The notes: generated by a model not told the origin, from the sequence alone. DNA of 14,934 bases from Candidatus Acetothermia bacterium (GCA_003535305.1 DOHL01000121.1:1-14934); one strand, 5' to 3'. Positions 7,042 through 14,748 are shown, counted from the first letter of the stretch. Program-made: numbers and translations.

Positions 7042-8445
7042 ATGTGTACTAAAGATCGATTACGCTGTTTAATTCCTGCAGTGGGTAAACTGTTGGACCA
7101 TTGCTTAATTCGATCATTAATTGAATCAGGCGTGGCACGTGAAATCGTGCTGCGCCTGATTCGTTCCACGTTAGAAAAATTACGCAGCTTGTCTGATGAC
7201 GAACTGGAGAAACTCGATCTCTCGCTCGATCATCTCGCGCAACAGGTCGTTGCACAGATCGAAGAACGATCGCTGCAGCGGGTGATTAACGGCACAGGGA
7301 TAATCCTTCATACTGGGTTGGGCCGGGCGCCGCTTTCTGATAGCGCAATACAAAAGGTGGAAGAGCTATCCGGTTATTGCTCATTGGAGATCGATCGCCA
7401 AAGCGGAAAGCGGGGATCACGTGATCTCCATATCGCAGAACTGCTCGTGGCGTTGACCGGTGCGGAAGCAGGATTGGTCGTCAACAACAATGCAGCAGCG
7501 TTACTGTTGATCCTCAGCACATTTGCTCAAGATCGAGAGGTGATCGTTTCCCGTGGTCAGTTAGTGGAGATCGGCGGATCGTTTCGTCTGCCGGATGTGA
7601 TGCGCGCTGGTGGAGCTAATCTCATCGAAGTGGGAACGACTAACCGTACTTACTGCAGCGATTACGAGCAGGCAATAACAGAAGAGACGTCGATCCTTCT
7701 TAAGGTTCATACAAGTAATTTCAAGCTGATCGGCTTTGTCGCTGCAGTCCCGCTCGTAGAATTGGTAAATCTGGCAGCAGTGCATGATTTACTGGTTGTC
7801 GACGATATCGGCAGCGGCGCACTCTTTGATTTGACAAAGTATGATCTGGGAAGCGAGCCGACAGCACAAGCGAGCATCGCTGCCGGCGCTGATCTCGTTA
7901 CATTCAGCGCTGATAAGCTGGTCGGCGGACCGCAAGGAGGAATCATCGTCGGTAAAGGCGCATTGATTGCAAAGTTGAAACAGAATCCATTGACACGGGC
8001 GTTACGGATCGATAAACTCCGCCTTGCTGCTCTACAAGCGACACTGCACAGCTATCTGAGCGGCAAATTAACTGAATTACCGATATGGAAGATGGCGTTA
8101 CGCCAATTATCAGAGATAAAACGCGACGCAGAGGCTCTTGCTGCGGCGTTGGAAATACCATTAAAGAGAGAGGCAAAAGTAGAGGTACAAGATGGCGTGT
8201 CGCAACTGGGTGGTGGATCCTTGCCCGGCGAGGAGATACCCACTGCATTGGTAACGATCGAATTTTTCCACTCTGATGTTGAGAAAGTTGCAGCACAATT
8301 ACGAATGGGCGATCCGGCCATCTTTACCCGCATCAGCAGCGGCAAGCTACTTATCGATCTACGCACTATCCGCACCGCCGATCATGGCGTAATAGTTGAA
8401 AGATTCCGCAATCTATCCAATCAACGGTCTTCAGTGATCAGCTAA
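7042..8445 (+). CDS. selA: L-seryl-tRNA(Sec) selenium transferase
   Basis: PLP enzyme that converts seryl-tRNA(Sec) to selenocysteyl-tRNA(Sec) with selenophosphate. The 467-residue product has the SelA N-terminal helical domain (residues 1 to about 70), then the fold type I aminotransferase core. The core includes VINGTGIILHTGLGRAPLS, VVDDIGSGAL with the cofactor-contacting Asp, and SADKLVGGPQGG with PLP-binding Lys292. Length is normal. Start ATG 7042 is 5 nt after the grdA stop and there is little ribosome-site sequence, so it is probably translated by coupling to grdA. This places Sec-tRNA synthesis in the same transcript as a selenoprotein. selD (selenophosphate synthase) and selC (tRNA-Sec) are not in the window. 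Confidence 0.95.
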   Translation: MCTKDRLRCLIPAVGKLLDHCLIRSLIESGVAREIVLRLIRSTLEKLRSLSDDELEKLDLSLDHLAQQVVAQIEERSLQRVINGTGIILHTGLGRAPLSDSAIQKVEELSGYCSLEIDRQSGKRGSRDLHIAELLVALTGAEAGLVVNNNAAALLLILSTFAQDREVIVSRGQLVEIGGSFRLPDVMRAGGANLIEVGTTNRTYCSDYEQAITEETSILLKVHTSNFKLIGFVAAVPLVELVNLAAVHDLLVVDDIGSGALFDLTKYDLGSEPTAQASIAAGADLVTFSADKLVGGPQGGIIVGKGALIAKLKQNPLTRALRIDKLRLAALQATLHSYLSGKLTELPIWKMALRQLSEIKRDAEALAAALEIPLKREAKVEVQDGVSQLGGGSLPGEEIPTALVTIEFFHSDVEKVAAQLRMGDPAIFTRISSGKLLIDLRTIRTADHGVIVERFRNLSNQRSSVIS

Positions 8446-8463
8446 CACCTGGCTGCTGATCGC
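8434..8463 (+). repeat. Hairpin across the selA stop, just before selB
   Basis: GTGATCAGC (8434-8442) pairs with GCTGATCGC (8455-8463) over 9 bp with one G-U pair. The 12-nt loop holds the selA stop codon. It ends 11 nt before the selB ATG. The function is unknown: it could affect coupling between selA and selB, or bind SelB. Confidence 0.45.
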
Positions 8464-8474
8464 CAATAGCTAAT

Positions 8475-10358
8475 ATGAACATCATTATCGCAACGGCTGG
8501 ACACGTTGACCATGGCAAGACAGCACTAATCGGCGCGCTCACCGGAATTGACACCGACCGGCTAAAAGAAGAGAAAGAACGTGAGATGTCGATCGACCTT
8601 GGATTTGCCTTTCTCAACCTGCCAAACGGTGATTGCGCAGAGATCATCGACGTACCGGGCCATGAGCATTTTCTGAAAAATATGCTTGCCGGTATCGGCG
8701 CGATCGATCTTGTTCTGTTGGTCATCGCTGCTGATGAAGGGGTAATGGTGCAGACGCGTGAACATCTGCGGATCATTGATCTATTAGAGATATCACACGG
8801 AATTATCGTTATCACCAAAACCGATCTGGTCGATGAAGAAGAATTAGAACTCGTCTACAGCGAGATAGATGAAGAGCTAACTGATACTTGCCTTGACACT
8901 GCACCGCGACAAGCGGTCTCGGCCCGTATTGGGGCGGGAATCGAAGAACTAAAAGATCAAATTGCGCAGATGACGAGTGATATTCCTCCCAAGCGGAGTG
9001 ATCTTGCTCCCTTTTTGCCGATCGATCGTGTCTTTACTATAGCCGGATTTGGTACTGTCGTTACCGGTACTCTTATCAGCGGCAAGCTGCAAGTCGGTGA
9101 TGAAGTGGAGATACTTCCACAACGTACTGTAGTACGGGTACGGCGAATTGAGACACACTCCCAGTCGGTCGATTCCGCCGCCGCAGGCACACGGGTGGGC
9201 ATAGCTCTGACAAAAGTCAAAGTATCGGCGCTAAAGAGAGGAAATATCCTCACAACACCGGGACATCTTGCGCCATCGCGCCTGCTCGATGCCCGTCTCC
9301 GCATATCTCCACTCGACGATACTCGCTGGATAAAAAACCGGATGCGGATTCGTCTCCATCTGGGAACCGATGAGCTGATCGGCCGCGTTATCTTGCTCGA
9401 TCAAGAGAAACTTACCGCCAAAGCAGAAGGTTTAGTACAAATCAAACTGGAAGAATCCTTTGCTGCACGCACTGGAGATCGATTCATCGTGCGCTGCTAT
9501 TCCCCGCCACAGGTGCTCGGCAGCGGCGTAGTTCTCAACCCGCAGCCTGTTCCTCACAGACGGTTTGATCAAAAGGTTATCACCGAGCTTAACCTCTATG
9601 AAGAGCGATCACCACACCGCCTGGTCGAAGAACTATTGCTCTTTAAACCCAAGGCCTTTTCAGTGCAAGAACTGGCACAGCGAACAGCACTCACCAGCGC
9701 AGAACTAAAAGAGATTCTGGCGACTATTGAGACGATCCCGATCAGTTCGGATAAGGTCTTCCATCGCCGTCAGATGGACCGACTTAAAGAGAAGATCTTA
9801 GCCTGCGTGCAAGATTACCATACTAAAAGACCGACGCATATATATATGGACCTGAGAGCGCTTAGAGCGCAAATAAGAGTAGAAGAACCGCTATTGGAAC
9901 GAGCGATCACCGAACTGACAGATGAAAAGATACTCCGTCACAATGAAGTGCGGGTCGCTCTGGCCGATCATCAACCGCGCTTTACCCCCCAGCAGAGAGA
10001 AGTACGCAATGCTCTCGATCGCCTGTACAGTAACAGAATGTTTCAGCCACCGGCCGATTTAGCTGAAGTGATGAAAATTATCGAAGCCGGAAAAGATATA
10101 GTAGAGATGATGCTCGCCTCTCTCTTTGAGAGCGGTAAACTGATGAGACTCCCCGAAGGAGTTATTCTCCATTGCCAGGCAGTGCTCAAAGCTGAGCAAG
10201 TACTCACTGCGCATCGATCTGACACCATCACTGTCGGTGAATTTCGCGACGCAATCGGCGCCACCCGCAAGTACGCTCTCCCGCTTCTACAGTACTTTGA
10301 TAATCAGGGGATCACCCGCCGCGTGCAGGATAAACGCATTATCAAGCGAAACATTTAA
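8475..10358 (+). CDS. selB: Selenocysteine-specific elongation factor
   Basis: GTPase that brings Sec-tRNA to the ribosome at UGA codons marked by a SECIS hairpin. The 627-residue protein has an EF-Tu-like G domain: G1 GHVDHGKT (residues 9-16), the EKEREMSIDLGFAF switch region, G3 DVPGHE (59-64), G4 TKTD (114-117). Two beta-barrel domains follow (for example IAGFGTVVTGTLISG). A long C-terminal part (from about residue 370) fits the winged-helix array that reads SECIS RNA. The last segment, GEFRDAIGATRKYALPLLQYFD, is typical of the final winged helix. The ATG at 8475 has no good ribosome site, and 29 nt separate it from selA. Translation may depend on selA or on the hairpin in the gap. It is the last gene of the grd-sel cluster. 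Confidence 0.95.
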   Translation: MNIIIATAGHVDHGKTALIGALTGIDTDRLKEEKEREMSIDLGFAFLNLPNGDCAEIIDVPGHEHFLKNMLAGIGAIDLVLLVIAADEGVMVQTREHLRIIDLLEISHGIIVITKTDLVDEEELELVYSEIDEELTDTCLDTAPRQAVSARIGAGIEELKDQIAQMTSDIPPKRSDLAPFLPIDRVFTIAGFGTVVTGTLISGKLQVGDEVEILPQRTVVRVRRIETHSQSVDSAAAGTRVGIALTKVKVSALKRGNILTTPGHLAPSRLLDARLRISPLDDTRWIKNRMRIRLHLGTDELIGRVILLDQEKLTAKAEGLVQIKLEESFAARTGDRFIVRCYSPPQVLGSGVVLNPQPVPHRRFDQKVITELNLYEERSPHRLVEELLLFKPKAFSVQELAQRTALTSAELKEILATIETIPISSDKVFHRRQMDRLKEKILACVQDYHTKRPTHIYMDLRALRAQIRVEEPLLERAITELTDEKILRHNEVRVALADHQPRFTPQQREVRNALDRLYSNRMFQPPADLAEVMKIIEAGKDIVEMMLASLFESGKLMRLPEGVILHCQAVLKAEQVLTAHRSDTITVGEFRDAIGATRKYALPLLQYFDNQGITRRVQDKRIIKRNI

Positions 10359-10424
10359 CCTGAAGCTCTGGTCGCCCTATCCCGACTTTACCGCGAATGG
10401 CACAAAGTGGAGTTCACACGCCTT

Positions 10425-11204
10425 TTAAGCCTTTGGGTCTGGGTCGCCAATTACTTTGCCCAGCTTTCGCCTTATCGCAGGATGAGCATAGAAAGCTCCG
10501 GTTATGATAGTAGCCGCAGCCAGGATGAGCATCTGACTAAAAAGACTGGGGAGATGAAAAAACACCCAAAGCCCCACAGAGCCTCCAAGTACAAATCCTC
10601 CCCAGCGGCAAGAAAGGTGAACGGTTACGGAATGGGCTTTGTCGGCTATAGCGGTGCCTAAGTCAGTCAGGGTTCCTGTTATATGAGTACTCCGTCCTAT
10701 AGGGGTAAGACTGGTGACAGCATTCTGCATCCCCATAGGAACACACAATAGAATTGCCCAAATGGCCCTTTCAAGACTGAAAACATTTAGTACCCCGGCT
10801 GGGAGTCCCATATATATTGTAACAGCACCGACGCTGATGAGAAGCCCAACCATTATCAATGCTTTTCCCATCCCGCAAGCTGCCTTAAGTTTAGTTCCCA
10901 AAACAGCACCGGCAACAAAAGAAACCGTCATTATGGCAATAATCACAGCTTCCTCAAAAAGCCTGGTTCTCGCGGCTACATCAGTGAGCACAAAAAAAGC
11001 CATAATGCCTCTTCCCAAATCAGTAGCCCGTCCACTCATGTGGGCTGACCTTTCAAAAAGAAGCGATACAGTAGAGAAAGCATTCAGGTAACCGGCAAGT
11101 AGGGCTATCCAGATGTTACTTACTACCATTGACCAGTAACGCCAGCCCCAGGGCGACTCTTTAAAGATCTCAACCGCTATTTGTGGGCCTGCTGCTTTAT
11201 CCAT
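10425..11204 (-). CDS. DUF1275 (YoaK-like) membrane protein
   Basis: Predicted inner-membrane protein of 259 residues with about six hydrophobic segments. The DUF1275 family signature appears twice in internally related form: GYLNAFSTVSLLFERSAHMSG with ATDLGRG near the N-terminus, and MQNAVTSLTPIGRSTHITG with TLTDLGTA past the middle. Family members are poorly characterised and I do not name a substrate. The start is ATG 11204 (minus strand): AAAAGGAGGT is 7 nt upstream, which is better than the upstream in-frame alternative at 11243. It is convergent with selB, 66 bp away, and I see no clear terminator between them. Upstream on the minus strand, TCGACG and TGTAAT 17 bp apart may be its promoter. 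Confidence 0.8.
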   Translation of the reverse strand: MDKAAGPQIAVEIFKESPWGWRYWSMVVSNIWIALLAGYLNAFSTVSLLFERSAHMSGRATDLGRGIMAFFVLTDVAARTRLFEEAVIIAIMTVSFVAGAVLGTKLKAACGMGKALIMVGLLISVGAVTIYMGLPAGVLNVFSLERAIWAILLCVPMGMQNAVTSLTPIGRSTHITGTLTDLGTAIADKAHSVTVHLSCRWGGFVLGGSVGLWVFFHLPSLFSQMLILAAATIITGAFYAHPAIRRKLGKVIGDPDPKA

Positions 11205-11254
11205 AATGATACCTCCTTTTTTGCCTGTTCTGCCGATAACCATTTGTGTGAACT

Positions 11255-11283
11255 ATTACAATGGTGTTGAAGGAATACGTCGA
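11255..11283 (-). promoter_or_regulatory. Candidate promoter of the DUF1275 gene
   Basis: On the minus strand, TCGACG (11283-11278; four of six) is followed after 17 bp by TGTAAT (11260-11255; five of six), about 50 bp upstream of the start codon. Confidence 0.3.
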
Positions 11284-11573
11284 CCGTTCCGGCCGTTAAA
11301 GGCTTAAACTTTTGGGGAAAACCGGTAAAAGACCTCCATGATGGCATTTTGTGTACCATTAATTTGCCTAATGATCTTCTTTCCCATTTTTTCTCCCTCG
11401 CTTTTCTTGCAGGATCTCATTTTAATTTTACCCCTTTTTAAATTCTGAAGCAATGGTATCGCGCTCTTTTCAATCCAGATAGCTCCCGCTCTATTCAAGC
11501 AAATACAAGATAAAAATTAGAAATTGCAAAGGTTAAGTTATTCCACAAGAATCCTACCGTTACCATAGGCAGG
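11284..11573. other. AT-rich gap with no supported gene
   Basis: No convincing gene is visible between the DUF1275 promoter and the transposase remnant. A minus-strand frame at 11304-11498 contains a 27-residue piece starting MGKKIIRQ behind GAGGGAG, too short and unrecognised to call. A small inverted repeat, CCTA with TAGG, lies directly before the transposase start (about 11555-11571) and may be what is left of an IS200-type end hairpin. Confidence 0.4.
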
Positions 11574-11945
11574 ATGAGTCCCGTCAAACGTGTTAAACAC
11601 GCGGTTTATGACCTCAAGTACCGCTTTGTTTGGATCCCGAAATACCGCAAGCTCATTCTGAAAGAGCCGGTGGCTCAGAGCGTGGAAGAGATTTTCTACG
11701 GCATTGCGGCGCGATATGGGCTGGAGATTGACACCTTGGAGGTAATGCCCGATTGCGTCTACTTGTTTCTTTCTGCGCCGCCCAAGCACAGACCCAGCCG
11801 GGTGGTGCAAATCATCAAGAGTATCTCGGCACGGGAACTGTCCGTTGTCACTCCGAGATGAGGAAGCAGTTGCGGGGAGGAGAGCTGTGGAGCGACGGCT
11901 ACTTTGTACGGTCAGTGGGGATGAAGTGACAGTTACAAATGTAAC
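11574..11945 (+). pseudogene. Broken IS200/IS605-type transposase (TnpA, Y1)
   Basis: The first 89 codons (HAVYDLKYRFVWIPKYRK and QIIKSISAREL) are typical of the single-strand Y1 transposases of IS200/IS605. The frame then breaks near 11841: removing one shift restores EMRKQL and RGGELWSDGYFVRSVG, which holds the catalytic-tyrosine region. It breaks again at the GGGG run 11917-11920, after which DEVT would follow. The HUH metal site is also lost: the family pattern H-x-H after PD is here PDCVYLFLS, with Cys and Tyr in place of both His. Two frameshifts plus loss of both His mean the gene is dead. No accessory TnpB is nearby. Confidence 0.8.
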
Positions 11946-11993
11946 AAATCCCGTTTCAAGGAGGGCATCACAGAGGGCTTGGTTCTCACCCGT

Positions 11994-12022
11994 TTGCCCG
12001 ACGGCATTTATCCACGTATAAT
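11994..12022 (+). promoter_or_regulatory. Sigma-70-type promoter of the AAA ATPase gene
   Basis: TTGCCC (11994-11999; four of six) and a perfect -10 TATAAT (12017-12022) are separated by exactly 17 bp, about 50 bp before the ATPase start. Confidence 0.55.
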
Positions 12023-12023
12023 G

Positions 12024-12055
12024 ATTACGTAAATTACATAACGCAAATCACATAA
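12024..12055 (+). repeat. Three 9-bp direct repeats after the -10 of the ATPase promoter
   Basis: ATTACGTAA (12024-12032), ATTACATAA (12033-12041) and ATCACATAA (12047-12055) differ at one or two positions each. They lie between the -10 and the start codon, a place where repressors bind. This could be an operator or chance in AT-rich DNA. Confidence 0.3.
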
Positions 12056-12072
12056 TTAATCGGGGGTATTGA

Positions 12073-13216
12073 GTGGAGAACCCATTTATATATGGAAAGG
12101 TCGCCTACGGTGAATCTTTCGCCGATCGCGAGGCAGAGGTCGAGGAGCTGATAGCCGACATTGCGTCCGGCCAGAATGTGATCATCTTCTCCCCCAGGCG
12201 CTACGGGAAAACCTCTTTGATCTTGGAGGTGTTAGATCGCGTAAAGGAAGAGGGTTTTCTTGCTGTCTATTTAGACCTGTTCAAGGTGACCTCGAAGGAG
12301 GCGTTCATTGCCGCTTATGCTAAGGAGATGGCACGACTTTATAAAGGGGGAATTCGCTCGATGCTCCAGAAGGTAAAGGCCCTGCTTCCCCGCCTGGTTC
12401 CCAAAGTGGTGGTAAAGGGCGAGGGAACCGGGGTTGATATGGAGTTCGGGTTCGACCCTCGTGATGAGAAGACCCCGTTACTGGATGACCTCTTTGAGGG
12501 GGTGGCGGACCATAAGCTCACAGCAGGACAAAAGGGCTGTAGTAGTCTTTGATGAGTTCCAGGAGATTGTGGCGTGGGATGAAGAGAATCAGGTGGAGCG
12601 CCAGATGAGGGCCCACTTTCAATTGCACCGAAGCGTCTCTTACATCTTCATGGGAAGTAAGTGCCACCTTATGCAGGAACTCTTCCAGAATAAGAACCGA
12701 CCATTCTATCGTTTCGGAAAACACTTCCCCCTGGGAAAGATCCCCAAAGAAGAATTTTCCGCCTTCATCCAGGGGTGCTTCGAGAAGACGGGCTTCCGGG
12801 CAGATCCGGAGGCCATCAATGAGATCCTCTGTATCACCGAGGACCATCCTTACTACACCCAGCTTCTTCCCCACATCCTTTGGGCGCGTAAGCGTGATGA
12901 GAGGGCCATTACCAGAGGGGATGTCTCTCAGGGGGTTGAGGAGATCTTCCTCCGGGAAGCGCATGCCTTCCATGATCTGTGGGACTTGCTGCCCCTCAAA
13001 ACCCGGCAATTACTGGTGGCCTTGGCCCAGGAGGAGAGTTCACAGGTACAGCTCTATTCTAATGACTTTCTGCAATCGCATAATTTGGGTTCAGCCTCCA
13101 GCGTGCAGCGGGCCGTCAAGCGCCTACAACAGGAGGAGATCCTGGAGAAGGTAGATGGAGAATACCAATACACCGATGTCTTCTTCAAGCGCTGGATCGA
13201 AGAGGAGTTTAGTTGA
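12073..13216 (+). pseudogene. Frameshifted AAA ATPase
   Basis: P-loop ATPase of about 380 residues, of the type with NPF-x-YG at the N-terminus (archaeal-ATPase-like, PF01637 group). The first frame (12073-12552, GTG start) has FADREAEVEELI and Walker A SPRRYGKTS at residues 40-48. The second frame, one base on, carries Walker B VVVFDEFQE and continues through GSKCHLMQELF, HPYYTQLLPHILW and a C-terminal winged-helix-like part (SASSVQRAVKRLQQEEIL) to the stop at 13214-13216. The break lies near 12520-12537, where the first frame reads KLTAGQK and the second RAVVVF, close to AAAAGGG. All key motifs are intact apart from this one shift, so it is either a recent pseudogene or a single-base sequencing error. 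Proteins of this group have no single known role. It has its own promoter. Confidence 0.75.
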
Positions 13217-13320
13217 CCCTAAGGCTTGGAAACGCGGCTGTCATTGACGATATCCCCGATAACGTCACCGCTGTGGGGATTCCGGCAAAGGCGATCAAGA
13301 AACACATGGAAGGAGTTTAG
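13213..13320 (+). pseudogene. C-terminal remnant of a hexapeptide-repeat acyltransferase
   Basis: The frame reads LGNAAVIDDIPDNVTAVGIP then AKAIKKHMEGV and a TAG stop at 13318-13320. The pattern A-V-x-x-D-x-P-D-N-V-T-A-V-G-x-P-A-K is the classic last coil and tail of left-handed beta-helix acyltransferases (serine acetyltransferase, PglD/NeuD-type sugar acyltransferases). Only about 35 residues remain; the rest is replaced by the ATPase gene, whose stop overlaps the fragment start. It is not a functional gene. Confidence 0.7.
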
Positions 13321-13359
13321 ATGGAAATCCCCTTGGCAAGGTCAGGCATCTCGCGGTAG
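13321..13359 (+). pseudogene. Possible N-terminal remnant of a DegT/DnrJ-type aminotransferase
   Basis: ATG 13321 follows the acyltransferase stop directly and has AAGGAG at good spacing (13309-13314), so it looks like a genuine old start. The 12 residues MEIPLARSGISR resemble the start of DegT/DnrJ/EryC1 aminotransferases (M-x-I-P-L-A-R-P-x-I). TAG follows at 13357-13359. This is a short match and therefore tentative; the supporting point is that acyltransferase and DegT genes are often neighbours in nucleotide-sugar operons. Confidence 0.35.
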
Positions 13360-13647
13360 AACGGCTGAAGATGGATCGGCTGGAAATAATTACTGCATCC
13401 GATGTCTCTCTGCTTTAATTCCTACAGGATCTGATCCTGATCTCCGCAGGTATACCGATCTGAAAGCCGGATCATATAGACGAATCAGCTCGTCTTCACC
13501 TCGGAAAAGACATAGGGAATATCTACCCCATCGATATCTTTTAACCGCTCATTCTCATTGTATTTCTGAACCCAAAACCCAAAACTCAGAACTCAAAACC
13601 TTCTTTTTTGCATTTCTTAACCCATCACCCATCACCCATCACTTTTC
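13360..13647. other. Gene-free stretch with short unrecognised reading-frame fragments
   Basis: I find no intact gene. Two short frames read like coding remnants: one containing ERLKMDRLEIITASDVSLL and a stop near 13429, another containing HIDESARLHLGKDIGNIYP and a stop near 13543. I recognise neither. From 13568 the sequence is simple: AACCCAAAACCCAAAACT, then a T run, then the heptamer repeats. Confidence 0.4.
13621..13642 (+). repeat. Tandem heptamer CCCATCA x3
   Basis: CCCATCA is repeated three times without change, then C. It is preceded by the low-complexity AACCCAAAACCCAAAACTC tract at about 13568-13600. This is a short simple repeat upstream of the wecA-type gene. Confidence 0.7.
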
Positions 13648-13676
13648 TTGACCTCGAACCTCAATCCTTTTACAAA
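13648..13676 (+). promoter_or_regulatory. Candidate promoter of the WecA-type gene
   Basis: TTGACC (13648-13653; five of six) and TACAAA (13671-13676; four of six) are 17 bp apart, 49 bp before the start codon. This fits the absence of any co-directional gene just upstream. Confidence 0.4.
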
Positions 13677-13725
13677 CCTGGCCTAATTCGACTAATCAAC
13701 AGTTAGAGATTACAATCAACACATA

Positions 13726-14613
13726 ATGCAATTTATGATCTTGCCCTTTCTGACAGCAGCTTTAATATGCAGTATCAGCAGCTGGTTTTTGTCACGCCGG
13801 CAAACTAAGTTTGTCGACCGCGAAGATGGACGCCAAATCGGTGGGCCGGCGGTCTTCATCGGAATTATCAGTGGATTGATCGTCACCGGCATGTTAAGCC
13901 TACAACTGGTATTGATTCTGATCGGTCTATCACTGATCTTCATCGTTGGGCTGGTCGATGATCTCTTTTCTCTTTCACCGCGGCAAAAAATGTTCGGCCA
14001 ATTCTTGGCTGCTATTCCGCCGGTTGCCGGTGGAGTCGTTATATGCTCAGTAACTTTGGGAGTGGAAATATCCCTGGGAATCAGTGGATATCTTTTTACG
14101 TTGCTGTGGATCGTCGGTCTGGTCAATGCCGCCAATCTCATCGATGGACTTGACGGACTGCTCTCCTTGGTTCTCATCCCCGCCTTGGCCATAATGATCA
14201 TCCCAGCACTGACAGGAGGGAATGAGGAAACAGTTGTTTTATCGGCAGCCGGAATAGGCGCGATCATCACTTTTTATCGCTGGAATCATTATCCGGCCAA
14301 GCTCCTGTTAGGAGACAGTGGCAGTGAATTACTCGGATATTTACTGGCTGTTCTTACCTTAACAGCGCTAGGAGCAGGGAAAAACGAGTTCTGGCATCTC
14401 GTACCGGCGATGTTGATTGCCGGACTACCGCTTGCTGATACGATCTTCGCAGTTGTGCGGCGCAAGCGACAACAGCGTTCAATATTTTGCAGGGATCAAG
14501 ACCATATACATCATCGACTATGTCGTCGATTCGGACCGATTCGCGCGGTAATTATACTTGTTAGTATAAGCCTTCTCTCCGGCCTGGTTGGATTGCTGTT
14601 GTGGCAGCTTTAG
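13726..14613 (+). CDS. WecA/TagO-type polyprenyl-phosphate sugar-1-phosphate transferase
   Basis: Integral membrane enzyme (295 residues, about ten hydrophobic segments) of the MraY/WecA superfamily. These enzymes move a sugar-1-phosphate from a UDP-sugar to undecaprenyl phosphate and so start synthesis of O-antigen, teichoic acid or other surface glycans. The conserved cytosolic loops are all present: GLVDDLFSLSPRQK with the Asp pair, NAANLIDGLDGL, PAKLLLGDSGSELLG, and DQDHIHHRL. The HIHH form of the last loop points to WecA/TagO rather than MraY. The sugar is probably GlcNAc, but this cannot be read from the sequence. There are two in-frame ATGs (13726, 13735), neither with a good ribosome site; I use the first. 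It lies next to remnants that look like sugar-modifying genes. Confidence 0.88.
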   Translation: MQFMILPFLTAALICSISSWFLSRRQTKFVDREDGRQIGGPAVFIGIISGLIVTGMLSLQLVLILIGLSLIFIVGLVDDLFSLSPRQKMFGQFLAAIPPVAGGVVICSVTLGVEISLGISGYLFTLLWIVGLVNAANLIDGLDGLLSLVLIPALAIMIIPALTGGNEETVVLSAAGIGAIITFYRWNHYPAKLLLGDSGSELLGYLLAVLTLTALGAGKNEFWHLVPAMLIAGLPLADTIFAVVRRKRQQRSIFCRDQDHIHHRLCRRFGPIRAVIILVSISLLSGLVGLLLWQL

Positions 14614-14748
14614 ATGCTAATACAACAAGACTCAAAGGATAGAGGTAATAGTTTCGAGGTTAAGAGTTGCAATGCAAGGCCGAAAGAGAACATTCTTTTA
14701 ATGGTCTTGTTGTGGTTAAAAAACTCGGAGAATCGTTATGGTTAAAAA
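14614..14748. other. Intergenic region with a long-range inverted repeat
   Basis: ACAACAAGAC (14622-14631) and GTCTTGTTGT (14704-14713) are perfect 10-bp complements 72 nt apart, between the WecA-type gene and the tRNA array. Inside are smaller pairs (TTGC with GCAA, AAAGA with TCTTT). GGTTAAAAA occurs twice (14714-14722, 14740-14748). On the minus strand the tRNA transcript meets T runs here, but I see no strong terminator stem. Confidence 0.4.

Noticed and set aside
8446..8474. selC (tRNA-Sec) near selA and selB
   Set aside because: The gap is only 29 nt; no tRNA of about 95 nt fits here or in the other gaps near the sel genes.
10407..10661. Plus-strand frame downstream of selB
   Set aside because: It is antisense to the DUF1275 gene, which has clear family motifs and a ribosome site on the minus strand.
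11304..11498. 64-residue minus-strand frame before the DUF1275 gene
   Set aside because: Unrecognised, lysine-rich product from AT-rich DNA. Only a 27-residue part has a possible ribosome site, which is not enough to call a gene.
12527..12537. Programmed frameshift in the ATPase: A AAG GGC is a -1 type slippery heptamer in the first frame
   Set aside because: The downstream half lies in the +1 frame (offset of one base), which a -1 shift cannot reach, so the heptamer does not explain the break.
13621..13642. CRISPR-like array
   Set aside because: The three heptamers are contiguous with no spacers; this is a simple tandem repeat.
13226..13651. 141-residue open frame covering the remnant region
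   Set aside because: Composition is biased (many Ser, Arg, Pro), there is no family resemblance, and it runs across the acyltransferase remnant in another frame and through the simple repeats.
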